The notes below the pieces were generated by a model. It worked only from the letters and a program-made list of their open reading frames with translations, made no database searches and was not told where the DNA came from. Below are positions 46,595 to 55,472 of a stretch of 64,000 bases of DNA, piece by piece; positions within the stretch are counted from its first letter, which is position 1, and each line of letters opens with the position of its first letter. The position numbers and the translations under genes were made by a program. This DNA comes from Roseiarcus sp049513815 (GTDB lineage: Bacteria > Pseudomonadota > Alphaproteobacteria > Rhizobiales > Beijerinckiaceae). The stretch spans positions 17,263 to 81,262 of the forward strand of contig JBEKVR010000004.1 in the NCBI GenBank assembly GCA_049513815.1, in the 5' to 3' direction.

Positions 46595-47750
46595 TCCGTT
46601 GAAGATCCCCTACACTTCGGTCCGTAAGGGCAAGCGCTATTTCGAGCCGCGCGGGCGCATGCTCGAGCACGGCTTCGCGCCGAAGCCGCTGGGCCCTGAC
46701 GACGAGCGCGCGCGACGCGCAGCCTGGGCGCTGCTCGAGGATTGGATCGCCATTCGTGACGGCCGCCCGTCGTCGGCGGCGAGGCTGCCGCCCAAGGAAG
46801 CGGCGACGATCGCCAAGGCCTATCCGCGCGGGTCGATCGGCAAGGCGTGGCAGGAATGGATTACGACGGGCGAATGGCGGGCGCTGGCGGATTCCACCCG
46901 CACCAAGATTTGGTGGCCAGCTTGGTTGAAGCGGATCGAGCCGACGTTCGGCGATTGTGCTCCGGACACCGTGACGATGGACATGCTTTCGGACTGGCGG
47001 GCGCAGATCGAGGAAGTCTCCGGCCTCGACGCCGCGCACAAGACGCTCAAGGTCTGGCGAGCGTTCTGGCGGGTGATGCAGGCGCTTCGCTACACGCAGC
47101 TCAGCGACCCCTCGGCCAAGGTGCGCAACCGCCAGCCGGCCGCCAGGGACCAACGCTACACACATGGCGAGGCGATGCGGCGCGCCAAGGCGGCGTGGCG
47201 GCTCGGCTATCGCGGCCTGGCTTGCATCATCCTAGTCGCCTGGGATGCAGGCTTCTCACCCAAGGACGCGCGCACGCTGCGCCGACGCCACATGCGGATC
47301 GACCCGCAGACCAAGCGCATTGTCTTCGACAAATCGGGCGAAGGGCGCGAGAAGACTGGCGTCGCCGTCATCGGCACGCTGTCGAAATTCGGCGATTGGC
47401 TGGTGCGGCGCTACCTCGGCGACTTCGGCGCCGACCACGCGCCGGAGTCGATCTTGTTCCGCATGCGCACCGGCGTCCCCTATGGCGAGTCGCGCCTGGG
47501 CGGCGACTTCGCAGCGGTGCGCCTTGCGGCCTTCCCCGGCGATTTGCGCCAGCTCCGTGACATGCGCCGCTCGGGCGTGATGGAAGCCTTCGCCGGCGGT
47601 GGCGACGCGCGGGATGTGTCTGAGAAGTTCGGCAACTCGATCGACCGCTCGAACTTCTTGTTCAAGACCTACAACCCTGTCGACCTTGAGAAGGTTCGCC
47701 AAACCGACGCCGCGCGCCTCGAGGGACGGCGCCGAAGGAACAAAACCTGA
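46578..47750 (+). CDS. Tyrosine recombinase (integrase) of the tRNA-Gly island
   Basis: About 390 aa. I place the start at the GTG at 46578 (VERRASPLKIPY); a TTG at 46599 is an alternative. The N-terminal core-binding segment contains STRTKIWWPAWLKRIEPTFG. The catalytic half shows WDAGFSPKDARTLRRRHM (first Arg), FDKSGEGREKTG (Lys hairpin), LRQLRDMRRSGVMEAFAG in place of the HxxR box, and FLFKTYNP as candidate tyrosine. The divergent HxxR box is shared by a subset of alphaproteobacterial integrases. It ends 61 bp from the CCA end of tRNA-Gly, the usual place for an island integrase. Confidence 0.85.
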   Translation: MERRASPLKIPYTSVRKGKRYFEPRGRMLEHGFAPKPLGPDDERARRAAWALLEDWIAIRDGRPSSAARLPPKEAATIAKAYPRGSIGKAWQEWITTGEWRALADSTRTKIWWPAWLKRIEPTFGDCAPDTVTMDMLSDWRAQIEEVSGLDAAHKTLKVWRAFWRVMQALRYTQLSDPSAKVRNRQPAARDQRYTHGEAMRRAKAAWRLGYRGLACIILVAWDAGFSPKDARTLRRRHMRIDPQTKRIVFDKSGEGREKTGVAVIGTLSKFGDWLVRRYLGDFGADHAPESILFRMRTGVPYGESRLGGDFAAVRLAAFPGDLRQLRDMRRSGVMEAFAGGGDARDVSEKFGNSIDRSNFLFKTYNPVDLEKVRQTDAARLEGRRRRNKT

Positions 47751-47759
47751 CTTTCATTC

Positions 47760-47795
47760 CGAATTTCTCAGCCGCGTTCGGAATCGCGAATTTCT
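47760..47795. repeat. Repeated CGAATTTCT and dyad between integrase and tRNA
   Basis: cgaatttct occurs at 47760-47768 and 47787-47795. attccgaa and ttcggaat form an 8-bp dyad in the same interval. The position between int and the tRNA 3' end fits arm-type integrase binding sites or a terminator. Function not shown. Confidence 0.35.
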
Positions 47796-47811
47796 AAGTG
47801 ATTGAGAAGAT

Positions 47812-47885
47812 TGGAGCGGGTGAAGGGAATCGAACCCTCGTATTCAGCTTGGAAGGCTGCTGCTCTACCATTGAGCTACACCCGC
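47812..47885 (-). tRNA. tRNA-Gly (anticodon TCC), CCA encoded
   Basis: The minus-strand gene folds into a standard cloverleaf. The acceptor gcgggtg pairs with cacccgc, the anticodon loop is cttccaa (anticodon TCC) with stem cagc/gctg, and the T-arm contains ggttcgattcc. The discriminator T is followed by an encoded CCA. Its 3' end faces the integrase operon, marking it as the probable attB/attR site. Confidence 0.97.
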
Positions 47886-48020
47886 GCCGACGCCGATCGC
47901 CCGTTCTCTTAGGGCGCGCCTTGGCGAAAGGCAATCGGCGGCGCGCCGCCGTTGGTAAGGTGGGCCGGCGGCCGCGTCGCCACGCTCATCGCGCGCGGCT
48001 AAAGAGCGCCATCACGGCCA

Positions 48021-48051
48021 AAGAAAAACCCCGGGCGCGAGGCCCGGGGTT
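48021..48051 (-). terminator. Intrinsic terminator of the porin gene
   Basis: The arms at 48027-48036 and 48042-48051 form a 10-bp GC-rich stem (aaccccgggc/gcccggggtt). On the minus strand it is followed by a T-rich run (tttttctt). It lies 31 bp past the porin stop. Confidence 0.85.
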
Positions 48052-48081
48052 GGATGGTTTGTGACAGCGCCGCGGCGACGA

Positions 48082-49602
48082 TCAGAAGTTGATGCGTACG
48101 CCGCCGGTGTAAGCGGTGTTGTTCGCGTGGGTGTAGCCGGCGGCCATGCCTCCGGTGACCTCAGAGTACATCACGCCGCCATAGACATCGACGCGCTTGA
48201 CGGGGCGCCAGTCGAGCATGCCCGAAACTGCGTCGGTGTGGCCGGCGCAGCTGCCGTAAGTGGAGCCGAGAGCCGGCGCAGCGGAGGCGCAGGCGATCTG
48301 CTTGTAGGTGACGTTCTTCGGATAGCTGTTGGCTGGCGCAATCAGCGTGTAGTCGTTCTGCCACATGTAATAGTAGCCGACCGCGGCATCGAGGTTGCTC
48401 AGGATGCCATACTTTGCCCCAATCCACAGCACCTGCAGATCTTCAGGTTTGCGGTACGCATCCTTCTGGATCTGGGCCGAATAGCCCTGCCAGCTGCTGT
48501 TGAGGTCGTACAAATTGCCGGCGGAGGCGGTGGGTCCGTAATACTTGTCCAAATCGCTCGGGCTCGACAGGCGGGCGTATTCGTAGCCGCCGTAGACCGT
48601 CAGCGCCTGCCACTTGTACTTGGCGCCAATGACGCCGGCGTTGACGTCTGCGAGCGTCGCCTTCAGCGTATCGGCCGGAAGCCCCCCAAGGGAGCCCGTG
48701 CCCCACGTTCCGAGCTTCACCGCGTCCTTGTCATAGGCGTAGACCGCGTCGACCGAGAAGCCGTTCCAATCGCCGCCGAGGCCGAGCTGGTAGGCCGCCT
48801 GGGCGCCGTTGCCGTTCGACCAACCGCCGACTTGGGCGATCGCCGAGGCGCGGAGGCCATTGTAGCTGAGCAGGTACTTGAACGAGGTGTTTTCGCGCGA
48901 CGTCTCGGTAAAGCCCGTGCCCTGCTCGACCGAGCCGGAGGTGCCGATCAGCGAGAACGCGTAGGCGCCGCCGAACGGATCATAGGCGCCCGAAAGGTCG
49001 TTGGTCAGCGCGTACTGGCGGCCGAAGGTCAGCGTGCCGAAAGTCGGGTTGCTCACGCCGACATAGGCGCGCGTGTTGTCGATCCCGCCGGCGCGGCTTG
49101 AATCGCCGTTCGCGGATTGCAGCGGGTTCGAAGGAAGCAGGTTGTTGTCCTCCAGCGAAGCCGGCCCGTTGGCGAACTGGAACGAATAGGGGTCGAAGCC
49201 GAAGTTGACGTCGCCAACGATGAACCAGTTCGGGACGATCTGTTCCTTGATCTTGATTCCGACGTTGGATTGGCTGAGGCCGTTCGGCACCGCCTGCCAT
49301 TTCGCGTTGCCGCTGGTCTTCGCCACCAGTTCGCTGACGCCGTTCGAATAGTCCTTGTTGAACCGCGAGGCGTGCGTCTCGTAACCGCCGCCCATGTCGA
49401 TCGTGCCGTAGACCGTAATGCCATAGGCCGACAGCGGGCAGTCGGCCGCGGTCGAATCAAGCCAGGTCCAGAAGCTCGCGTAGCAGTTGGGCTTCTCGGC
49501 GGCCGGCGGCGTCTTCTTGGTCGGCAGATCGGCTGCGGCGGCCGCGCTCACGGCGAGCAGCCCGGCGGCCGAGGCCAGGAGCAAGGGTTTCAACAATCGC
49601 AT
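48082..49602 (-). CDS. Outer-membrane porin, rhizobial type
   Basis: The 506-aa protein starts MRLLKPLLLASAAGLLAVSA, a signal peptide with an AAAADLP cleavage region; I chose this ATG over an upstream frame start for that reason. The mature part begins with a coiled or linker segment. Beta-barrel strands follow (YGITVYGTIDMGGGYETHAS, WFIVGDVNFGFDP, FGTLTFGRQYALT), and the last strand ends in a C-terminal phenylalanine (VRINF). It forms general diffusion pores in the outer membrane. It has its own terminator and lies divergent from the ABC exporter. Confidence 0.92.
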   Translation of the reverse strand: MRLLKPLLLASAAGLLAVSAAAAADLPTKKTPPAAEKPNCYASFWTWLDSTAADCPLSAYGITVYGTIDMGGGYETHASRFNKDYSNGVSELVAKTSGNAKWQAVPNGLSQSNVGIKIKEQIVPNWFIVGDVNFGFDPYSFQFANGPASLEDNNLLPSNPLQSANGDSSRAGGIDNTRAYVGVSNPTFGTLTFGRQYALTNDLSGAYDPFGGAYAFSLIGTSGSVEQGTGFTETSRENTSFKYLLSYNGLRASAIAQVGGWSNGNGAQAAYQLGLGGDWNGFSVDAVYAYDKDAVKLGTWGTGSLGGLPADTLKATLADVNAGVIGAKYKWQALTVYGGYEYARLSSPSDLDKYYGPTASAGNLYDLNSSWQGYSAQIQKDAYRKPEDLQVLWIGAKYGILSNLDAAVGYYYMWQNDYTLIAPANSYPKNVTYKQIACASAAPALGSTYGSCAGHTDAVSGMLDWRPVKRVDVYGGVMYSEVTGGMAAGYTHANNTAYTGGVRINF

Positions 49603-49705
49603 AGTCAGCCCCACTGTTGTCGCCGCCCGCACTGCGGCCAGCATCTTGATTTGTATTGTCTTCTTACGTCGCTGCGCGCTTGGCGGCCGCGATTCTCGTC
49701 ATTCA

Positions 49706-49726
49706 AATCAGTTAATTACACTGATT
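49706..49726. promoter_or_regulatory. 21-bp perfect dyad AATCAGT-N7-ACTGATT
   Basis: Two 7-base arms (49706-49712 and 49720-49726) flank an AT-rich 7-base spacer in the roughly 310-bp region between the leftward porin and rightward ABC genes. Size and position suit a dimeric repressor or activator site, about 105 bp upstream of the porin start. The regulator is unknown. Confidence 0.45.
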
Positions 49727-49910
49727 CCATAAACTATCTGTTGTGAGCGCACAACGCCACTCGCGGCTAGTCACGGCGTTACGCATTCAAGCTAGACAGT
49801 CTCGATGCCCGCACAAACCCTAGGCATCGCGCATGAAGCTTATGTGACGCGGACCTTCACACAAAAGCCCCCGCATCGCCACATTGCAATTCCGTTTAGG
49901 AGTGTGGCAG

Positions 49911-50744
49911 ATGAGCAACACATTGCCGCCGCGCGCGATGACAAAGAGGCCGTCCCCGTCTAGAACGGCCCGACGTTCCGCCCTGAGATTTGGCTTGTCC
50001 GCACCCCCCGCCATTGAAGCGCGCCGGCTCGTCAAACGCTTCGGCGCGACGACCGCCGTCGACGCGATCTCGTTCGCCGTCGAGGCGGGAACCGTCGTCG
50101 GCCTGCTCGGCGGCAACGGCGCCGGCAAGACGACGACGATCGGCATGATCATGGGGCTGACGCTGCCGAGCGCCGGCGAGGTCCGCGCGCTTGGCGTCGA
50201 CATGGCGCGCGATCGCTATCGCGCGCTCGGCCGGATGAATTTCGAGAGTCCTTACGTCGACATGCCGCACCGCCTCACCGTCAGGCAGAATCTGCGCGTG
50301 TTCGGCCGCCTCTACGGCGTCGCCGGCCTGGAGCGGCGTATCGAATCGCTGGCCGCGGACCTGGCGCTCGAACCCTTCCTCGATCGGCCGTCCGGCAGCC
50401 TTTCGGCTGGCCAGAAGACACGCGTCGCCTTGGCCAAGGCGCTGATCAACGATCCCGAGCTGCTGCTGCTCGACGAGCCGACCGCCTCGCTCGATCCCGA
50501 CACCGCCGACTGGGTGCGCGGCCGGCTGGAAGCGTTCCGCCGCGACCGCGGCGCGACGATCCTGCTCGCCTCGCACAACATGGCCGAGGTCGAGCGGCTG
50601 TGCGGCCGCGTGCTGATGCTGAAGCAGGGGCGGATCGTCGACGACGGCTCGCCCGACGCGTTGATCGCGCGCTACGGCCGCAGCAGCCTGGAGGAAGTGT
50701 TTCTCGACGTCGCGCGCGCCCCGGCGGGGGAGGGGGCGCTGTGA
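49911..50744 (+). CDS. ABC-2 type exporter ATP-binding protein
   Basis: About 277 aa. The ATG at 49911 has TTAGGAG upstream and is preferred to an earlier TTG. About 30 basic residues precede the nucleotide-binding domain, which shows Walker A GGNGAGKTT, signature LSAGQKTR, Walker B LLLLDEPTASLD and the H-loop SHN. It is NatA-like and energises export with the membrane protein encoded next. Its TGA overlaps the partner start. Substrate unknown. Confidence 0.93.
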   Translation: MSNTLPPRAMTKRPSPSRTARRSALRFGLSAPPAIEARRLVKRFGATTAVDAISFAVEAGTVVGLLGGNGAGKTTTIGMIMGLTLPSAGEVRALGVDMARDRYRALGRMNFESPYVDMPHRLTVRQNLRVFGRLYGVAGLERRIESLAADLALEPFLDRPSGSLSAGQKTRVALAKALINDPELLLLDEPTASLDPDTADWVRGRLEAFRRDRGATILLASHNMAEVERLCGRVLMLKQGRIVDDGSPDALIARYGRSSLEEVFLDVARAPAGEGAL

Positions 50745-51577
50745 CCTTTTTCAGCGCAGAAATGGCGTTCTCGCCGACGCGCGTCGGCGCGCTGGTGATG
50801 CGCTACCTCTACCTTATGCGTTCGTCCTGGCCGCGCATGGCCGAGCTCGTCTATTGGCCGGCGGTGCAGATGCTGACCTGGGGCTTCCTGCAGACCTATA
50901 TCCGCGCCCAGGCCGGCGCGTCGGGCGTCGGCGGCGCGATGGCGGTCGCCGGCGGCACGCTGATCGGCGCGCTGCTGTTGTGGGACACGCTGTTTCGCTG
51001 CCAGCTGGGCTTCTCGATCTCGTTCATGGAAGAGATGTGGTCGCGCAACATCGCCAATCTCCTCATCAGTCCGCTGCGGCCGGTCGAGTTCGTCGCCGCG
51101 CTGATGGCGATGAGCCTCATCCGCTTGGCGATCGGGCTTATTCCGGTGACGCTGATGGCCTTTTGGTTCTTCGGCTTCAACCTGTGGGGCCTGGGTCTGG
51201 CGCTGGTCGGCTTCTTTCTCAACCTCGTGCTGACGAGCTGGGCGATCGGCCTGGCGGTGTCCGGCCTGGTGCTGCGCAACGGACTCGGCGCCGAAGGGCT
51301 CGCCTGGTCGGTGCTGTTCTTCGTCATGCCCTTCGCCTGCGTCTATTATCCGGTCGCAGCCCTGCCGCCCTGGTTGCAGACCGTCGCCTGGTGCCTGCCG
51401 CCGACCTATGTCTTCGAGGGCCTGCGGGCGGCGGTGGTCGGCCATGAACTGCGCGCCGACCTGATGCTCGAGGCGCTGGCGATCAACGCCGGCCTGATCG
51501 CGCTCGGCGGCGCCGCGTTCCTCGCCCTGGTCGACAGCGCGCGCAGGGCCGGCGCGCTGCTGTCGATGGGTGAGTGA
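50741..51577 (+). CDS. ABC-2 type exporter permease
   Basis: 278 aa from a GTG at 50741 that overlaps the ATPase stop (GTGA); upstream in-frame codons lie inside the ATPase gene and read as arginine-rich shadow. About six hydrophobic segments are visible, including GLIPVTLMAFWFFGFNLWGL and LGLALVGFFLNLVLTSWAIG. The FxxxP-type ABC-2 region FAVKYYPV-like reads FACVYYPVAALP. With the ATPase it forms a two-gene exporter. Confidence 0.9.
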   Translation: MTFFSAEMAFSPTRVGALVMRYLYLMRSSWPRMAELVYWPAVQMLTWGFLQTYIRAQAGASGVGGAMAVAGGTLIGALLLWDTLFRCQLGFSISFMEEMWSRNIANLLISPLRPVEFVAALMAMSLIRLAIGLIPVTLMAFWFFGFNLWGLGLALVGFFLNLVLTSWAIGLAVSGLVLRNGLGAEGLAWSVLFFVMPFACVYYPVAALPPWLQTVAWCLPPTYVFEGLRAAVVGHELRADLMLEALAINAGLIALGGAAFLALVDSARRAGALLSMGE

Positions 51578-51705
51578 AATCGGTTTTGCGCCACAGCAAG
51601 GCCCGTTAGCCTATTGGCGCCATTGATTCGTTCTCATGCGAACCTTAGCTTGGCGTTACGGCTGGCATTTCAGCGCCGGCGGAGACCGGCCTGCGGGAGA
51701 CGGAC

Positions 51706-52995
51706 ATGCTGCGCGGCTACTCCTACCAGCTCTACGAAATGGCCCATGCGGCGCTGGTCCCGGCGCGCGCCGTCTCCGACGCCGCGCACTTCATCTTCAG
51801 CAATCCGCTGAACCCGCTGTCGGAGACGCCGTTTGGCAAGAACGTCGCCGCCGGCGCCGAGCTGTTTGAGCGGATGACGCGCCGATACGGCAAACCGATC
51901 TTCGGCCTTAAACGCGTCGCGGTCGACGGCGTTGAGCATGAAGTGCGGGAGGAAATCGTCTGGAGTCGGCCGTTCTGCAATCTCCTGCATTTCGCCCGCG
52001 CCGATTTCCCCGCCGGGCTCGAACAGCCGAAGCTGCTGATCGTCGCGCCGATGTCAGGCCATTACGCAACGTTGCTTCGCGGCACGGTCGAAGCGTTCTT
52101 GGCCACCCACCGCGTCTACGTCACCGACTGGACCGACGCGCGCATGGCGCCGTTGGCGCTCGGCGGCTTCGATCTCGACGACTATATCGACTACCTGCGC
52201 GCGATGCTCGAGCATCTCGGCCCCGGCGCTCACACGCTCGGCGTCTGCCAGCCGGGCGTGCCGCTGATCGCCGCCGTCGCGCTGATGGAAGCGGCCGACC
52301 ACGCCGACGTCCCGGCGTCGATGACGCTGATGGGCGGCCCGATCGATACGCGCCGCAGCCCGACCGCGGTCAATCAGCTCGCCGAGCGGCGCGGCGTCGA
52401 ATGGTTTCGCGCCAATTGCCTGCAGAGCGTGCCGTTCCCCTATCCGGGCTTCGGCCGTCGCGTCTATCCCGGCTTCCTCCAACTTTCCGGCTTCATGGCG
52501 ATGAACTTCGATCGCCACGTCAACGCCCATCTCGACATGTTCAACGAGCTCGTCTCCGGCGACGGCGACTCGGTCGAGAAGCATCGCGAGTTCTACGACG
52601 AATATCTCGCGGTGATGGACCTGACCGCCGAGTACTACATGCAGACGATCGAGACGGTGTTCGTGCGTCATCTGCTGCCGAAGGGCGAGATGACCCATCG
52701 CGGCGAACCCGTCGATCTCAAGGCGATCCGCCGTTCCGCGCTGATGACGGTCGAAGGCGAGAACGACGACATTTCCGGCATCGGCCAAACGGCGGCGGCG
52801 CACGATCTGTGCGTCAACGTCCCCGACGAAAAGAAGCTGCATCATCTGCAGCTCGGCGTCGGCCATTACGGCGTGTTCAACGGTTCGCGTTTCCGCGCCC
52901 AGATCGCGTCGCGCATCGTCGCCTTTCATGCCCATGTCGACGCGCTCGCGCGGCCGAAAGGTTGGCTGCGCCGGCGCGCCAAGGTCCGCGCCTGA
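51706..52995 (+). CDS. phaZ: Intracellular polyhydroxyalkanoate depolymerase
   Basis: This 429-aa protein fits the intracellular PhaZ family: an N-terminal MLRGYSYQLYEMAHAALVPA and a central alpha/beta-hydrolase fold. The nucleophile elbow is cysteine-based, LGVCQPGVP near residues 178-186, in place of the usual GxSxG. The downstream aspartate and histidine regions are visible as VEGENDDISG and VGHYGVFNG. It hydrolyses intracellular PHA granules to hydroxyacids for carbon reuse. Monocistronic. Confidence 0.93.
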   Translation: MLRGYSYQLYEMAHAALVPARAVSDAAHFIFSNPLNPLSETPFGKNVAAGAELFERMTRRYGKPIFGLKRVAVDGVEHEVREEIVWSRPFCNLLHFARADFPAGLEQPKLLIVAPMSGHYATLLRGTVEAFLATHRVYVTDWTDARMAPLALGGFDLDDYIDYLRAMLEHLGPGAHTLGVCQPGVPLIAAVALMEAADHADVPASMTLMGGPIDTRRSPTAVNQLAERRGVEWFRANCLQSVPFPYPGFGRRVYPGFLQLSGFMAMNFDRHVNAHLDMFNELVSGDGDSVEKHREFYDEYLAVMDLTAEYYMQTIETVFVRHLLPKGEMTHRGEPVDLKAIRRSALMTVEGENDDISGIGQTAAAHDLCVNVPDEKKLHHLQLGVGHYGVFNGSRFRAQIASRIVAFHAHVDALARPKGWLRRRAKVRA

Positions 52996-53097
52996 ACGGT
53001 CAGATTCGATTCACCGCGTTTCAGCGCCGGCAATGACCTTCCCGCCGCTGCGCGTTATCCTCGGCTTCTCCTTGAGGCTCGAACGCGGGACGCGGCC

Positions 53098-53622
53098 ATG
53101 TCGGCTTGGCGGCGAAACGGCGCGGTTGCCATCGCCGCGGCGGCGCTGGCGATTGGCCTCAGTGCGGCCGGCGCTGAGGCGCGGCCGGTCGTCGGCTTTC
53201 CCTCCGACTACGCCGCCGGAACGATCGTCATCTCGCAGACGGCGCGCAAACTCTATTTCGTGCTCGATCAGCAGAGCGCCATCGCCTACCCGGTGGCGGT
53301 CGCCAAGCCCGGCAAGGAATGGAGCGGCTACGCCCGCGTCGACGGCAAATATGTCGAGCCCGCCTGGGCGCCGCCGACGGTGGTCAAGCGCGACCACCCC
53401 GAATTGCCCGATCTCATCCCCGGCGGCTCGCCGCACAACCCCATGGGCGCCCGGGCGATCACGCTCGACCGCGACGAGGTCGCGATCCATGGCACGACGG
53501 CCGCTATGCGCGCCTCGATCGGCGCCGCGGCGTCCTACGGCTGCATCCGCATGTTGAACGAGGACGTGATCGATCTCTACGATCGCGTCAGCGTCGGCGC
53601 GCCGGTGGTGATGATCCGCTGA
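53098..53622 (+). CDS. L,D-transpeptidase (YkuD family)
   Basis: This 174-aa protein has a signal peptide (VAIAAAALAIGLSAAGAEA). The YkuD domain shows VISQTARKLYFVL near the start, IHGTTAAMRASIG near 140 and the catalytic SYGCIRMLNEDVIDLY near 151-166 (Cys nucleophile). It forms 3-3 or lipoprotein cross-links in peptidoglycan in the periplasm. Length suits a minimal family member. Confidence 0.94.
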   Translation: MSAWRRNGAVAIAAAALAIGLSAAGAEARPVVGFPSDYAAGTIVISQTARKLYFVLDQQSAIAYPVAVAKPGKEWSGYARVDGKYVEPAWAPPTVVKRDHPELPDLIPGGSPHNPMGARAITLDRDEVAIHGTTAAMRASIGAAASYGCIRMLNEDVIDLYDRVSVGAPVVMIR

Positions 53623-53642
53623 CGCCGCGGCGAACGCCGCGA

Positions 53643-53885
53643 CTAGAAGTCGGCGGCGACGCCCTTCACTTCCCAGTCGCCATAGCGCGTCGGATCGAGC
53701 CCGCCGCGGCCATTGACCTCGGGCGCGGCCGGCGCGGCGGCGGCGCGGCGGCGGCGTTCTTCGGCTTCCGCAAGGGCGCGCTGCGCCGCCGCAGGGATTG
53801 GCCGCGCGGTCTCGCCCGTTGACGGAGCGTCGTTCGCGGCCATCTGCGGGGGGTCTCCGCCGTTTTCGAGTAGATTCTTGCTCAT
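53643..53885 (-). CDS. Succinate dehydrogenase assembly factor 4 family (DUF1674)
   Basis: An 80-aa protein with an Ala/Arg-rich coil and the family-diagnostic C-terminus GGLDPTRYGDWEVKGVAADF. SDHAF4 proteins help flavinylated SdhA assemble. I start at the ATG at 53885 (MSKNLLENG); a second in-frame ATG lies nine bases upstream. It converges with the L,D-transpeptidase gene. Confidence 0.88.
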   Translation of the reverse strand: MSKNLLENGGDPPQMAANDAPSTGETARPIPAAAQRALAEAEERRRRAAAAPAAPEVNGRGGLDPTRYGDWEVKGVAADF

Positions 53886-54008
53886 CGCCGCCAAAATACT
53901 GCGTCACGGCGGCGTGCGAAAGGCGCGCGTCGAGGGGCCTGGCCGGCCGGCGTTTCAGTCTATACTCGTTCATATCTTAGCGATCTCGTGATTCGGCAGG
54001 ACTGAAGT

Positions 54009-55391
54009 TTGAACGCGAAACGCCCCGGCGGATTCGACGCGCGCGCGCCGCGCGGGCCGGCGCCGCCGCCGCCCGAGACGGCGCCCGGTCTAATGGCGCG
54101 CCTCGCCGCCGCCCAGGCGATTGCCGACGCGCTGACATTTCAGCGGCCGCTCGAGGAGCGCTTCGCCGCCGCCGAGATCGACCCGCGCTTCGCCGCGCTC
54201 GACGCGCGCGACCGCGCGCTGGCGCGGTCGATCGCCGTGGCCGCCATGCGCCGGCTCGGCACCATCCGCAAGGCGCTCGCGCTGCATATGCTCAAGGGAC
54301 TGCCGCGACGGGCCGGCGCGCTCGAGTGGATCCTCATCGCCGCAACGGCGCAGATCCTGTTTCTCGACCTGCCCGACCATGCCGCGGTCGATCTCGCCGT
54401 CAGGGCGACGCGGCTCGACGCCGGCGCCGCGCCGTTCGCCGGGCTGGTCAACGCGGTGCTGCGCAACGTCGCGCGCGCTAAGGATGAAGTCCTCGCCGCC
54501 AGCGATCCGTTCGACGACGACACGCCGCAATGGCTCGCCCAGCGCTGGAAGGCGACATATGGCGAAGAGACGGCGCGGAAAATCGCGCGCGCCCATCGCG
54601 ACGAACCGACGCTCGACCTCTCGGTCAAGCGCGACCCCGACGATTGGGCGCTTCGGCTGGGGGGAATCGTCCTGCCGACCGGCTCGGTGCGCCTATCGAC
54701 TCACGCGCCGATCGTCGAATTGCCCGGCTACGCCGACGGCGAATGGTGGGTGCAGGACGCCGCCGCGGCGATCCCGGCGCGTCTCATTGACGTTGCGGCC
54801 GGCGCGCGGGTCGTCGATCTTTGCGCCGCGCCGGGCGGCAAGAGCGCCCAGTTGGCCGCCGCCGGCGCGAAGGTTACGGCGGTCGACCGGTCGGCCGAGC
54901 GGCTGAAGCGCCTCGCCGCCAATTTCAGCCGGCTGCGGCTCGAGGCCGAGATCGCGGTCGCCAACGCGCTCGCTTTCGAGGCGGCGCCGTTCGACGCGAC
55001 GCTGATCGACGCGCCTTGCACGGCGACCGGTACGATCCGCCGCCACCCGGACGTCGCCTGGACCAAGCGCCAGGGCGATCTGGCGACGCTCGGCGAATTG
55101 CAGAGCAAGCTGATCGACAAGGCGATCGCGCTGACCAGGCCGGGCGGAATCATCGTCTATTGCACCTGCTCGCTCGAGCCTGAGGAGGGCGAGGCGCAGA
55201 TCGCCGCGCTGCTCAGGCGCAATCCCGATGTGCGGCGCGTGCCGATCGTGCCGGTCGAGATCGGCGGCCTCGCCGAGTGTCTCAACCCGGCTGGCGAACT
55301 GCGCGCCTTGCCCTGCCATCTGCAGGCGTCCGAGCCGCGCCTCTCCGGCCTCGATGGTTTTTTCGCCGCGCGCCTGCAACGCCGACCCTGA
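54009..55391 (+). CDS. rsmB: 16S rRNA (cytosine-C5)-methyltransferase RsmB
   Basis: This 460-aa protein has an N-terminal NusB-like helical domain (about 30-165) and a SAM-dependent RNA m5C methyltransferase domain. The latter shows VVDLCAAPGGKSAQL near 273-287, the catalytic DAPCTATGTIRRHPDV near 333-348 and YCTCSLEPEEGE near 383-394. The two cysteines of the PC and TC motifs are present. It modifies C967 of 16S rRNA in the E. coli numbering. The start is a TTG with AGGA upstream. Confidence 0.92.
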   Translation: MNAKRPGGFDARAPRGPAPPPPETAPGLMARLAAAQAIADALTFQRPLEERFAAAEIDPRFAALDARDRALARSIAVAAMRRLGTIRKALALHMLKGLPRRAGALEWILIAATAQILFLDLPDHAAVDLAVRATRLDAGAAPFAGLVNAVLRNVARAKDEVLAASDPFDDDTPQWLAQRWKATYGEETARKIARAHRDEPTLDLSVKRDPDDWALRLGGIVLPTGSVRLSTHAPIVELPGYADGEWWVQDAAAAIPARLIDVAAGARVVDLCAAPGGKSAQLAAAGAKVTAVDRSAERLKRLAANFSRLRLEAEIAVANALAFEAAPFDATLIDAPCTATGTIRRHPDVAWTKRQGDLATLGELQSKLIDKAIALTRPGGIIVYCTCSLEPEEGEAQIAALLRRNPDVRRVPIVPVEIGGLAECLNPAGELRALPCHLQASEPRLSGLDGFFAARLQRRP

Positions 55392-55472
55392 GCCGCTAAG
55401 ACGAGTTCCGGCGCGGGCCAAAGCGTGATAAGGCGCGGCCGAAATCCGTTCCTCCAGTCTGTGAGCCCGTCC

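Noticed and set aside
25753..47811. Second copy of the tRNA-Gly 3' end as left attachment site
   Set aside because: By eye I found no copy of the T-arm/acceptor sequence left of the tRNA; it probably lies outside the window or is too short to see.
48061..49101. 346-codon plus-strand frame opposite the porin
   Set aside because: Antisense shadow; the porin has signal peptide, strands and its own terminator.
50600..50740. N-terminal extension of the ABC permease
   Set aside because: It lies inside the ATPase gene and encodes an Arg-rich string; the GTG at 50741 overlaps the ATPase stop.
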